A stretch of DNA of 64,000 nucleotides from Cheilinus undulatus (Eukaryota; Chordata; Actinopteri; Labriformes; Labridae). Positions 21,656 through 32,523 of this stretch are shown here, piece by piece; the first letter of the stretch is position 1; every line of letters begins with the position of its first letter. Both the position numbers and the translations under genes were made by a program. A model generated the notes under the pieces. The model saw only the letters and a list, made by a program, of their open reading frames with translations, did no database searches and had not been told where the DNA came from. Where the stretch lies: assembly GCF_018320785.1 (NCBI RefSeq), contig NC_054865.1, positions 39,435,398 to 39,499,397 on the forward strand, written 5' to 3'.

Positions 21656-24600
21656 GTAGCAATAAGTGCTTAGTGTAGTAAAATAAAGATGTGGTAGACT
21701 TTAAAATAAAAGGTCTTATTTGAAGAGCATTAAAATGTACAGTTTGACTCAGTTAGACAAGACAAACTGTGTGTAAGGTTTGATAGCCTATTCAGTACAA
21801 GAGGAGTTTAAACATTTCTGAATAGACCTGAATGCTTTGCTATTATTACTTTCAGCCGTATAAAGGACATAATTTCCTCTCATGTATTTTTTTCTGTAAT
21901 AAAAAAAGTGTAAAATCTTGTCTCGTGTCTCCTGGGCCCAAATCTTGTCTCATCTCGTCTCGTCTCCTCTTGTCTTGGCTTGTCTTGTGTTGTCTTGTCT
22001 CGTCTCATGAGATAAGTGTCTGGTCACACCTCTAGTAAATACATTTTTAGCAGTATTGCACAGGTCTTACCACCTGATGGAAAGTGTACCTGGCCACCCG
22101 TGTCTGACAGGAAATGTTTTTATCTTTATTAGAGAAATATACAAACCATCACACCTGTCCATGAGTGTTAGCTGGAGTCAAATCAATGACAAATTATGTC
22201 ACAAGCTTTTTGTTCGCACGTCATTTAAAAATAAAATTCCCATGATTACGGTTGCGCGACCCTGATATTTAAGAACTTGCTAAATCTGGGACAAAAGTTT
22301 TTCAACGATTTTACTAACTTTTTTTTCACATTTGTTGAGTTCAAAGATTTCAACAATAAAATCATGCCAAAATATTCTCATTTGAGTTTTTAGAAATTAA
22401 AATTCCATTTTTAATGGTGTCAGTATCTGTTCATTTGCTAGGACAGTTGCACTACCTGACACTTTTAGGGTTTGAGATGCCAAAATATGAAATTAACTAT
22501 ATCATTCAAAAACACTGAAAATGTATTCAAGAACATAGGTTTTGTATACGCTGATACCTACCATGAACTAATTACATTTTTGACAAAAGGAAATAATAGA
22601 TTCAGACACAAAAACTTTGCACGTCATGTCATTGAGATGTGAGGCTGATATTGATCGCTGACACAGTTGTAGATGGACAAGTCAACAGCAGCAGGCTGTC
22701 TTAGGGGTGTAAATCACCAGTTTCATCATGATACGATACAATATCTGGTCTCAGAACAACGATTGGATATTTGCCGATATCACAGAGTCTGCCATGATTC
22801 GATTTTGATTTGATTCAATTTAGGGGCCTGCGATTGATATCAGACGATATTCTGAACCCATTTACCACAATCTGTTACTTTTCACATAAAGGAAAAAAAC
22901 ACAATATTGTTAATCTCTTGGCTGCTAGCCATTACCTGCTATCCACCCCTATGGTGTTGTGACTAGTGGATGGGCGGAAACTGTCATAACCAAGCATGTG
23001 GGGGAAATTTCAAAATAAAAGCGTAAGGTAAAAATGGCGATTAATATCGATGTTTATACTTTCAATCGATTTGACTGAATCATTGCTCAAACAATCGATA
23101 TATTGATCCAGATCGATGGATCGTTACACCCCTAGGCTGTCTATAATAAAGATAACAGTGTATCTTATATAGTACGTGATGAAAATATGTGTTCCTTCCA
23201 TTGCATGAGATATTTATCAGTGTCATTAAGCTGTTTTCATTAAATGACCCAGGGATTAGTTTACTAAGTATACATAATTGAAAGAGGTATCGGATTTGTG
23301 CTTGATATCTCTCAGTACTCCAAGTTGAGGTGTTGTTGTTGTTGTTGTTGTTGTTTTTTTTTTTTTTTTTTTGAGGTCTGGTTTCTCTTTTGGATTGAGT
23401 TGCATCATCTAGTAGAGTTTCAGCAGATACTGAGTAGAAAAAGTAGAACACTTCCACTGAAACTGATCCCAGCACCAATCTACTCTCATCTGAAGATGAT
23501 TTAGCACTACTTTAATTTCTATAAACATTTATCAATATGCAAAGGTGACTAACAATCAAGTTTTACATGTAGCTTTCCATCCTCAACTCCATTCTCGCTT
23601 CTCAAGTTGCTAGTTGGATTATAAAAAGGGTAATGTATGGAAAAGGGTGTTTGACTAACTGCATTTGACAGCAGAAAACTGCTTCACAGGAGCTATAAAC
23701 AGTTGATTTAGATTATCCTTGATCAGTATAATCAGGACTATATATCAGGAAATGTTCTCTTAATGTTTACTGTGATTGATGACTTGTCATTAATTTCCAT
23801 CACAGTTATATAGTGTATCTTGTAAATCAGATTCTTCCATCTCATACTGAAGGCTCTGTTTGAACAACATGTAAGAAAATAAACAGTCTAGCATTATAAA
23901 GAATGTGACTGAAAAACATTAACCACTAGATTCACAGTGGTGGTGAATGTTCAAACACTTCTCTTTTTAACCTCTTTTTTTTTTTTTTAGTTCTGGTCAG
24001 CATACGTCCCCTGTGAAACTCAGTATAAAGATGCAGTCAGACAAACACTGGAGCAGATCGATGTTGTTCACAGAATGTGTCAAAAATACCCAGAAGACTT
24101 CATGTTTGCCACCAGTAGTGAAGGTAAGATGTCCACTCTATCCACACTGCTGATTTCAGATCATTTTTAAATGCTGTGTCACCTCCATTCAGTTCAGATC
24201 TGCCCCTGCTTCTTGGATAAACCACTCTCCATCTGTCATTTCTCAATCCCACAGATATCATGACGGCCTTCAAGATGAACAAGACAGCCAGTTTGATTGG
24301 GGTGGAGGGGGGTCACTCCATTGACAGCAGTCTGGGCACCCTGCGCATCATGTACCACATGGGAGTCCGCTACCTCACGCTTACGCACTCCTGTAACACA
24401 CCCTGGTAAAAAACAGCAGCAAAGCTGATTTATAGCATCAAATCAAGGATGGCTTTTTAATTTCATACCCAAAGGGCAGCTGGTTGTAAAGTTGGCAATG
24501 ACCACATCTCTCTTTCTCTATGAATATGTGGATATATGGAGCCTATCCCAGCTGTCATTGAGTGAGAGGCAGTGTATATCCTGGACTCGCCGCCAGTCAA

Positions 24601-25174
24601 TTGCAGGGCTGACATTTAGAAACAAAAAAAAAAAAAAACACTCACAACCAATATAGAGTCACCAGTTAACCTAACAAGCTTGTCTTTGGTAGTGGGATGA
24701 AGCTGAGGTACACAGAGAATTGCCACAATATTGCAAGGGTTATGGGTTAGGGTTAGAGTAAAACACCACTTAAATACCAGAGAATTGCAATAATATAACC
24801 AGGGTTAGGGGTTAGGGTTGGAGTGAAATACTGCCTAATTACCAGAGAATCGCCAAAATATTACTAGACTAAGGGGTTAGGGTTAGAGTAAAACACCACT
24901 TAAATACCAGAGAATTGCAATAATATTACCAGGGTTAGGGGTTAGGGTTGGAGTGAAATACTGCCTAATTACCAGAGAATTGCCAAAATATTAATAGACT
25001 AAGGGGTTAGGGTTAGAGTAAAACACCACTTAAATACCAGAGAATTGCCACAATATTACTAGGGTTAGGTTGATGTTTTTAGGGGTGAGGGCAAAATACT
25101 ACCTTGTTACCAGAGAATTGCCAAAATTTTACTAGGGTTAGGGTAAAATATCACCTAATTACCAGAGAACTGCA

Positions 25175-25230
<56 letters not shown>

Positions 25231-28200
25231 ACTGTATATATATGGCTTTGCTATTTCATCAGTAGATTTTATTTCTGCATCAATGTGTGCTATTTTTGCT
25301 ATTTTTCTTCAGGGAGTGGTTGAAGCTGTGCAGATCTAATCAAATACCCAAGATTCTGCTTTAATTTGTGTTTTGTAATTTGTGTAGTTATGACCTGAAC
25401 TTTCAGTTGGGCTTGGTTTTATCTCTGTGTGAACAATAGACATTACAGTTTTAGGATGTGTTGTGGGGGATGTGGGGAATTTCCTGTTGGCCTTTTAATG
25501 CACTCCAGCATCAGGATCAAATTCTCTGACAAAAAGGAAAAAACATTTGGTAATACTAGTAGCCAACTGTAAATGGGACTGGCTTGTTTGGATGACTGAA
25601 CTTCAGGAAATAAAGAAAATGTCTCAGTATTAAGTCCTAAACTGTATCTTTATATCTGTCCTTACTCTGTTTGGGGTTTCTCATGAAATCGGTGTTGTCC
25701 TCCATCAGGGCGGATAACTGGCTCGTGGATGAAGGATCAGATCCATCAGAACACAACGGTCTGTCTCCATTTGGCAAGGTCAGCGTTAAAGCAGGGATGG
25801 TCAAATTATTACATAACAGTGTAATAAGTTATGGATTAGTGTCTTTAAAACTTTGCCTGACGTTTTACAAGTGTTTGTTCTAGTTCGGTTTATTACAAGA
25901 GCAATCATCTTAGATTATATTTAGTGTGGGAAAATGAAAATGTAGATTAGCGATCACAATAAAAACTGTCAAGGTTTCTACAAGAGATACCCTGATCACT
26001 TATTTTTGATCCTCTGTGAGTGAGATTGGCTGTTTCACAGTTAATACGATCATATTTTGTGTTTTATTATTGTCGAATGCAGAGTCTTAACAATGGGTGA
26101 CCACAGCTGAAAGCAATTGTCAATAGTGATCACTTGCAGTTGAGTCAGGGCATCTTTCGTTTCTATACATTCCTCTGCTGTATAATGTTGAATATCAGAT
26201 ACCTCTTTTATACCTTTCATCCTACTAGATACATTCAACTTTGAAAGAAATAATTTTCAATGATTAATTATCTTAGTACATGAAAAGATTAAGAATAGCA
26301 ATGGTTGTAGGTTTCAAGACTTTGACAAGATGATACACTGATGATCTTGTTTTCTGGCCTTGAGCAGCAACTCATTAAGGAAATGAACCGTCTGGGGATG
26401 CTGATCGACCTCGCTCATGTGACTGTAAAAGTGATGACCCAGGTGTTGGACATGTCCAAGGCTCCAGTCATCTTCAGCCACTCCTCTGCCTACACCATCT
26501 GTAAGCACAAGAGGAACGTCCCGGATGACATCCTCAAGATAGTGGTGAGTTTGTGTCTGAATGTGTTTGTGTTGATTGGGTGTGGCCCAGAGGACTCAAA
26601 GTACAGGGTAAATTGTAGGTATGCACCAATTCTTGATTTATCTGCTAGTTGCATCAGTTAATCCTCTAAAGACTGTAGACTGCTGATATAAGGAAGATTT
26701 TTTTTATTGATTATGGTTGATTATGTCACACAAGATCCTTGTAAAACTGATCAAACGATAAGTCAATCTATAAATCATTTTTATTTAATTTAACTTTTAT
26801 TTAACTAGGAGAAAACCTCACTGACATTAAACATCTATTTTTTGAGACAGACAGCAGCAAACAGAGTTCCAGACAAACTAAAAAACATATTACAAGATAT
26901 GTAGTCCATATACATCAAAGGTACATACACAACAATTTTTAAGTAGCAACTATTTACCAGAGTCAGTCATATTTTTCAATTAATCAAAGCATCTGAAGCC
27001 AGATGTGTCTGTCTCCAACATAACCGTTTTGGGGGTACTTGTATTATCTGTAGAGATTAAAAAAACAAAGAAAGAAAAGATATCCTAAATACATCAATGT
27101 GTATTTTTCCTCTGCACTCTGCATTTTCTAAATTTCAGTAATCCTCTGAGGATGGGAAGCTGTTGGGAGCCTGATGTGGCCCCTGGGCCTCCGGTTGTTG
27201 ATCAGTGATATAAAGCCTGATAAAAATGGCCTTATAAATGGAATTGAGATTTTTATTTACCCTTCTATGAAAATAAAAAGAAAAGAAAAATTGCCATCAA
27301 ATTTCACAGAAATCTTTTTTGTATCACATTTGATGCATAAGGCATTTCTTGTGACTGATAACTCACTGCAGGGCATTTTTATAGTTTATCAGATTGTATA
27401 GAAAAAGTTTCTGAGGAAATTATTGGTCATGTTGATTAGATAGATGTATCACAAAACTGTGAATCAGATATGATAGAATTGGCTTTAAAAGGTTAAAGAA
27501 TATTTTGGCAGCATGGTAGTGACCACAAAGCACTGATACAGGAGCAACTAGTGGTGGGTGGCTGCATTACGGTATAGACAGAGTATCTGACCAGGACTGT
27601 GGGCCTGAAGTGAGAATAAGAATTGGTTAAGGTGACTTAATTCTGATGTGGACTTCCAACAGTTCTGACTTTAATCATTTAGCTGGCTAACTGAGCATGT
27701 CCCTGCCTTAAAGTGAGCATTAGAAAGTGGAGAAAGTACTGTATTCAAAATACTTAAGAAGATTCCACGAAGGACAGTGAACCATGGATAGAGTGGGAAA
27801 CCAGAAGGATGACATGCAGGACAGGGGCCGCATGTCACATTTGAACCCAGGCTGCTCACTTGGACAGCTTCAGTATGTATTTGTGTATATGTACAGTGCT
27901 TAACAAATTTATTAGACCACCTGTCTCAGAGACCATCCAGCATCATGAAGTGCTTTAATGCAGACTCTTTCATTTTCATTGAGCTCTCCACGTTTTACCA
28001 TTTTGAACAGGAATGAGGAATTTCAAACTGAATTCACCTTTTTATACCCAAATTTGAGCCGGCTCACTGGGCTTCTCTGAGAAGTCAGAAATGAATCAAG
28101 CATAACATTCGAGCACTAAAACTAATTTTTCTGTTCAGGAATGCAAGTAAGTAACTATAATTTGACATATCAATCAAGAAATATTAATGTGCTTTACTAT

Positions 28201-31200
28201 TTTTTCAGTTTTTTTGTAAATCTGTAAATTTGAAAATTCATGGATAACAATAATAATGATATTCTAGCACCGAAATATCATTTTGGTTAAAGAGCTTCAA
28301 CATATTGGTGTATTAACCATTGCAGAAACATAAAAAATGATTTTGGTTTTACCAATTTTTACCAATGCTGTTAATTTAGGGCAGCTGTGGCATAAACCTT
28401 ACTTTGGATGGTGGTCTAATAAATTTGTTAAGCACTGTATTTAAATTAATAAAGGGACCAATACAGGCAAAAAAAATGTACAACACATGATAAATGATGT
28501 AACTTAGTTAGATTTGTCATTTTGATGTGCAAACAAATTCCTATTAATTTATACTCCTTTAAATAAAGTTATTTTGTAGTGTTTAACACCAAACATACAG
28601 ATCCAAAAAATGAATCTGCATGGGTTTAGAGATGTTAAATGGTGTCTGGAAGAAACAAGAATTAAGGCCAGATTATCAGTCTGTGCTCATTTTTCTTTTA
28701 AATATACTACACTTTTGTGACCTTTAAAACATTTTTTAAATGTTAGATCTCAAACTTTTAATTTGACAAAGGGAAGTGTAAGTTTGGAAATGAAATGCCT
28801 CATTGTATCTTGTTTTTTTGAGGTTATAAGCCCTTAAACATGGGAATTATGAGTTTAATTTATAACACAGTCTCTTGGGTTTATATGTCTATAAAAAGTT
28901 GATAAACAATTTAACCTGAAACTTGCCTGCATGTTTATGAGCTGATATTTGAATATGAAATAAAACCCAGACCAACAGATGCTCTTTCTGTCATAAAATG
29001 ACAAGCTGTGAAGCATATCCTACCTTTGCGTCTACTTCCCTCCGATAACACACCTGTAAATGGGCTTTATAACAACGAAGGGTTAAAGGTGGAAAATGAG
29101 TAGTTTGTTTCCAGCAATGATGCATGTAGGATTATAGTTTCCATGTTACAGGCAATAAAATGGTGAAGAAGAAGAAGAAGAGAGCTATTGTGAGGCACTG
29201 TAAAACAGCAAACTGATAAAGAGCATTACATTAATAACAGGAAATGCTTACTGTATTGTATAACAAATCAGAGGTCAATAGCCTCATGTACTTCTGTGGG
29301 TTTAAATACGTCTCTCTGCTCAGGTCATGTCTTTGCCTGTTCCTGATCTGCTCTCTCAGTCTCTGGAGAGGCGCTCCTGCCTAACAAAGCAGAAATGACA
29401 GAGTGTAAAACTCACTGACCCAGAAACTGTGATCTATAGGGGAGACAAGTCATGTAACATCCTGTGTGTATTTCTGTGTGTAGAAAGAAAAACAAGGAAT
29501 CGTTATGGTGAACTTCTACAACGACTATGTGACCTGCAGCAAGAGGGCTAACATCTCTGATGTCGCTGGTAAACACCTGAAATGACCGTGACTATACAGT
29601 AAACCTGGTTAAATATTACATTTTATCATTTAAGCCTCTTTGCTCACATGATTCCTTCCATCACAGATCACTTTGACCACATCAAGAAAGTGGGCGGGGC
29701 AGACATTGTTGGCTTTGGTGGAGATTATGATGGTGTTACCAGGTGATTACAAAATACTCAAACAAGAATGACTGCAATAATGAAAGGCATAAAAGAGTTT
29801 AATTACACCAAGAGGTAATACGTTATCCCCTGAATGTCCTCCTCTCAGAGTGCCAGAGGGTCTCGAGGACGTGTCCAAGGTACCCAAAGTGGTGGCTGAA
29901 CTGCTGAGGAGAGGCTGGACTGATGGAGAGGTGAAAGCTGCTCTGGGAGAAAACCTGCTCCGTGTCATGAGAGAGGCTGAGAAGGTGAGGAACATACATA
30001 CACGCACACAAAGCTTGCTCCAGTTAGCAGCATTCCTGAGCAGCAGCACACAAAAACCTCCTGTCCTGTTTGCCAGTGAGGCGTCCTAGTTTGTTTTCAG
30101 ATTTATTCTTGTTTAAAGTGACTTTCAGCTCCTGTAAGTTTTAGCTGGCAGTGAAAAAAATAAAATTAATACTGACCCCTTCTTATAAGCTAAAAAATAA
30201 TTCAAGATCATCAGCAACAAGACTGAATTTTCATGAAGTGCTTTCTAATGCTGTCATCTAGTCAGATTTAGAGGAGGTAAGCTACATTTGGGGTTTCCTT
30301 TTAGGTTTTCTAAAGAAAAGATTCAGATGAATTGATATGTTTGACCAGCCAGTGTCATCATGTTAAATGAGGAGGGTTTTCTATAGGAAGTGCTACTTTG
30401 TCACATAATACAGGCCAAGATCAACAAAGAGATAAAAGGTACAACTTTGTCTACAGGTGGTGCCAAAATCAACACGAATCAGACATTCCTCGCAGGAGCT
30501 TTAAAGCCTTAAAATATCAGGGGAGGATTAATGCCACATTTTAAAAAATAAAAATAGAAGTTTCTTTTCCTCTGACCATATAATACAACAATTAATTCAA
30601 ACTGAATAGGTCAATGTTGGTAATATTTTGACTTTTTAAATGTGGATAAATGACAACAAAGGATGGAGGAAAGGAAACTGGCACACTAACAGGAGCTAGC
30701 TACTGTGGCTCAGATTAAAGGGCTGTTTCGTAGCATAGGCTCTTCTGTGAATGGCCCACCATTACTCTGCTCTTACCCCACAAGATTTATTCTGTTGATA
30801 GTGTATTAAGAGCATGTTTGTGACAAAATGGGGGTTTATTTACATGTTAAAGGGGCTCAGCTAGCCTCTTAGTTTGGTACAAGACTCCTATAGACTATTG
30901 TCCTTCATCATGCTAGACACTAGAAGGCCTGCAGGACTGAAAAAAAATATGATACTGACCACCTCGAGGCCAGGTAAATCTGTTAAATTGTGGTAAAAAT
31001 CACTTTTTAGTAAAGTGTTGGGATCGCACTCAATGTATACAGAAATTTTCTGATGATAAATGCAGTATATAGATCCAATGAAAGCTTTAAAGTACTAACA
31101 TTCCTCCATTCCTATTCATTCTTAAGGGCTGTCCCTCACTTCCTGATCCCCAACATGTCATCAGAATCATGGGACTGCAAAGAACCTATACAGAGGCTAT

Positions 31201-32191
31201 AGTCCTCAGTGCACTGGTCATGGGATTGGTTCCCGGTCCTGGTGCTGTTTGGTGCATGTCTTTCCCCCCCTCTTTCTCTCTCTCCTCATATATTTCCTGC
31301 CTCTCTTCAGCTATCCTGTCAAAAAAAGCCAAAAAGCCTAAAAAAAACCATCTTTAATATAATGAACAGATCCTCTTTTTTGGAGGTGGTTCTAATATTC
31401 TGTCATACTTGAGGTGAAATCCTGTTGTTACACCCTTCTAAACCATCCTGGCTGATCAAGAGTTGAAGGCGTAGTTCAACAAATCTGACTAGTATAGACT
31501 GTGTAATTGTAGTAGAAAGGAAATCCTTTCTTTTATCCCCACGAAAACACAATACAACACTACCACTGCAAGATACCTGAATGTGAACGAGACACTTCAA
31601 GTAAGCATTAATTTATCGACAAACATTATAGCAGCAGAAAGGTAAAGTAAACAATCATCATAATAATCATGTTGAGAGCCAAATTCCTGTCTGGGAGGGC
31701 CATAGCAATCGTTCTAGTCATTTCTACAAAAATCAAAGATCTTTAGTTCACATAATTGTGCAACAAATTTGTCTAAAGGCATGTTTATTTTCACTGAAAT
31801 GCCTATCTTATCCTGAAAATGTCAATACATGTCATCATATTACGATTTCCTTCTTTTCTTTCATGACGGTTGCAGAGGTGTGAATGAAAGCAATAGGTCA
31901 TCCATCCCAGCCAATCTTGGTCAAAAGCATAAAAAATATGATCTTAAGTTTAAAATCATAACATACGCTCTGTTCACTGTGCCTCTTTGTCTTACACTCT
32001 AATCTGTGTTTCAGGTACGTGACGATCTGAAAGGCTCGCCACCAGATGACGTCCCGATTCCATATGAAGAGGTGGAGAACACCTGCAGGACGAGCTACGG
32101 GTATGACATCTCAGGAGCTGTCCATCCACTCAGCTCACTGGCCGTCCTGCTCGCACTGGCTCTCCAAGCTTTTATCACTTTAATGATTTAA
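18348..32191 (+). CDS. dpep1: Membrane dipeptidase 1, ten coding exons, GPI anchored
   Basis: A zinc dipeptidase of the cell surface (renal dipeptidase family, M19) that cleaves dipeptides such as Cys-Gly and converts leukotriene D4 to E4. Exons are 18348-18475, 18696-18822, 23991-24123, 24255-24405, 25709-25778, 26368-26544, 29484-29568, 29667-29742, 29849-29984 and 32015-32191; phases agree throughout, giving 419 aa against about 411 in human. Residues 1-22 form a signal peptide. Expected metal ligands are all present: His44 and Asp46 in HND, Glu147 in GVEGGH, His220 in IDLAH and His241 in FSHSSA. Substrate or catalytic residues His174, Arg252 and Asp310 (GGDYDG) are also present. Cys385 matches the subunit-linking cysteine of the mammalian enzyme. 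The hydrophobic end after about residue 394 fits a GPI signal. DPEP2 or DPEP3 are less likely because of gene neighbourhood and anchor, but paralogy should be checked by phylogeny. Confidence 0.92.
18696..18822 (+). CDS. dpep1: dpep1 coding exon 2
   Basis: Opens with HNDLPW, which holds two zinc ligands (His44, Asp46), and ends EGRLGAQ in phase 0 before GTACAA. Open frame continues into both flanking introns but the splice sites and homology limit the exon. Confidence 0.92.
19907..20165 (-). mobile_element. LINE 3'-end fragment in dpep1 intron 2
   Basis: Starts TCAATCAATCACTCTTTATT and continues AAGGCACTTTACAAAGAGG, the antisense form of a fish LINE tail ending in a short tandem repeat. No reading frame remains. 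Confidence 0.5.
21622..21655 (+). repeat. (ATT)n microsatellite
   Basis: About eleven uninterrupted TTA units. Confidence 0.95.
21915..22008 (+). repeat. CTCGT/CTTGT-rich simple repeat
   Basis: Pyrimidine-rich array of TCTCGTCTCGTCTC and TTGTCTTGTCT units, five-base periodicity with variants. Confidence 0.8.
22702..23134. mobile_element. Complete hAT-type MITE in dpep1 intron 2
   Basis: Ends TAGGGGTGTAA and TTACACCCCTA are exact inverted copies, and GGCTGTCT is duplicated perfectly at 22694-22701 and 23135-23142. The inside is rich in ATCGAT/GATATC. No coding capacity. Confidence 0.85.
23331..23372 (+). repeat. (TGT)n followed by a T tract
   Basis: Eight TGT units run straight into about 18 T. 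The position suggests the reversed tail of an insertion, but no body was recognised. Confidence 0.9.
23991..24123 (+). CDS. dpep1: dpep1 coding exon 3
   Basis: Follows a polypyrimidine tract and AG at 23990. Codes [11 protein letters not shown] to MFATSSE, a conserved stretch of the family. Ends one base into Asp130 at GTAAGA. Confidence 0.92.
24255..24405 (+). CDS. dpep1: dpep1 coding exon 4
   Basis: Contains Glu147 in GVEGGHS (bridging zinc ligand expected) and [11 protein letters not shown] with His174. The intron before it is only 131 bp. Confidence 0.93.
24525..24725 (-). mobile_element. Non-LTR retroelement 3'-end fragment, dpep1 intron 4
   Basis: GCCTATCCCAGCTGTCATTG, CTCGCCGCCAGTCAATTGCA, AGAGTCACCAGTTAACCTAA and TCTTTGGTAGTGGGATGAAGC are the order seen in the widespread fish 3' retroelement sequence; parallel to 49390-49722. 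Confidence 0.6.
24725..25172 (+). repeat. Higher-order minisatellite, 130-bp period
   Basis: The word TAAATACCAGAGAATTGC recurs at 24771, 24901 and 25031, exactly 130 bp apart. Each period holds two roughly 65-bp monomers that differ (one with CACTTAAATACCAG, one with GCCTAATTACCAG), both containing GGGTTAGGGTT. The last units decay toward 25172. Confidence 0.9.
25178..25242 (+). repeat. (TA)n microsatellite
   Basis: About 24 TA units, a GTGTACTG interruption and four more. Directly follows the minisatellite. Confidence 0.95.
25709..25778 (+). CDS. dpep1: dpep1 coding exon 5
   Basis: A 70-bp exon encoding ADNWLVDEG to LSPFGK, the conserved family segment after the NTPW motif. Phase 1 in, phase 0 out, donor GTCAGC. 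Confidence 0.9.
26368..26544 (+). CDS. dpep1: dpep1 coding exon 6
   Basis: Holds zinc ligands His220 (LIDLAH) and His241 (IFSHSSA) and Arg252 of KRNVPDD. A CAGCAG at 26362-26367 makes the acceptor ambiguous by one Gln (tandem acceptor); the second AG matches the length of the mammalian protein better. Confidence 0.92.
27772..27868 (-). mobile_element. Degenerate SINE fragment in dpep1 intron 6
   Basis: GGACAGTG, GGATAGAGTGGGAAA, GACATGCAG, GGGCCGCATGTCACATTTGAACCCAGG-like blocks follow the antisense order of the SINE copies at 17569 and 52270. Confidence 0.45.
27892..28439. mobile_element. Complete Tc1-like MITE in dpep1 intron 6
   Basis: Inverted ends of about 29 bp (TACAGTGCTTAACAAATTTA) close on TA at both sides. 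The inside is AT-rich and non-coding. Confidence 0.85.
29484..29568 (+). CDS. dpep1: dpep1 coding exon 7
   Basis: Codes [14 protein letters not shown] and the following helix to ISDVA. The exon is preceded by a TAG acceptor after a 2.9-kb intron that carries a complete Tc1-like MITE. Confidence 0.9.
29667..29742 (+). CDS. dpep1: dpep1 coding exon 8
   Basis: Codes [11 protein letters not shown] and GFGGDYDG, with Asp310 at the position of the catalytic-site Asp of the family. Phase 1 in, phase 2 out. Confidence 0.92.
29849..29984 (+). CDS. dpep1: dpep1 coding exon 9
   Basis: Codes [12 protein letters not shown] to VMREAEK, strongly conserved in membrane dipeptidases. Ends in phase 0 at GTGAGG. 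Confidence 0.93.
31168..31350 (+). mobile_element. SINE copy in dpep1 intron 9
   Basis: GGACTGCAAAG head, GGTTCCCGGTCC in B-box position, a TTTCTCTCTCTCCTCATAT body and an A-rich tail. Diverged from the 10755 copy. Confidence 0.5.
32015..32191 (+). CDS. dpep1: dpep1 coding exon 10 (terminal)
   Basis: Codes the last 58 residues: a proline-rich link, CRTSYGY (Cys385) and a hydrophobic tail of about 20 residues after SGAVHP. This is the arrangement of a GPI attachment signal with the cleavage site likely near Ser394-Gly395. The stop is TAA at 32189-32191. Confidence 0.9.
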   Translation, partial: VRDDLKGSPPDDVPIPYEEVENTCRTSYGYDISGAVHPLSSLAVLLALALQAFITLMI

Positions 32192-32302
32192 TTATTATCA
32201 TTATTTTTATTATTTGGATTGGACAGATGGTTTGTTTATATAAAGATTGTCTATTAACTTTAATTAGATGAGAAAACCTTTTTGTTGGTGATTTATATAG
32301 AC

Positions 32303-32308
32303 AATAAA
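32303..32308 (+). terminator. Poly(A) signal of dpep1
   Basis: AATAAA 112 bp after the dpep1 stop codon and the first one in the 3' UTR. The expected cleavage zone lies inside the Tc1-like MITE that begins at 32312. Confidence 0.6.
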
Positions 32309-32311
32309 ATA

Positions 32312-32523
32312 TACTCTCTGATCACTTTATTAGGTACACCTGCTCCTCATTCAGGTATCTGATCAGCCAATCACATGGCAGCAACCAGTGCATGGTCAAG
32401 ACGATGTGTTATGGTACAATAGAAGTTACCTTTCTCATTCTGATGTTATGTGAGTATCTGATTAGATATCTTTGTCAATGTGCAGCTGAACAGATGTACT
32501 TAATAAAGTGATCACTGAGTGTA
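32312..32523. mobile_element. Tc1-like MITE at the dpep1 3' end
   Basis: Inverted ends TACTCTCTGATCACTTTATT and AATAAAGTGATCACTGAGTG close on TA. The ends match a fish Tc1-like family whose terminus reads close to CACTTTATTAGGTACACCTG. 212 bp, non-coding. Confidence 0.85.

Larger units (their letters stand above)
20540..22500. repeat. Degenerate repeat block in dpep1 intron 2
   Basis: The motif CACYWCCTGACAT or a close variant recurs near 20751, 20932, 22071 and 22451. The pair AAACAGGCAAACACTTTCAC (about 20629) and AAACAGACAAATACTTTAAC (about 20961) is spaced by roughly 330 bp. I cannot assign a class. Confidence 0.4.

Noticed and set aside
23298-23504. Frame with long Cys and Phe runs
   Set aside because: Translation of the (TGT)n and T tract.
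24725-25172. Interstitial telomere
   Set aside because: TTAGGG-like words occur only once or twice per 65-bp monomer, not as a continuous hexamer array.
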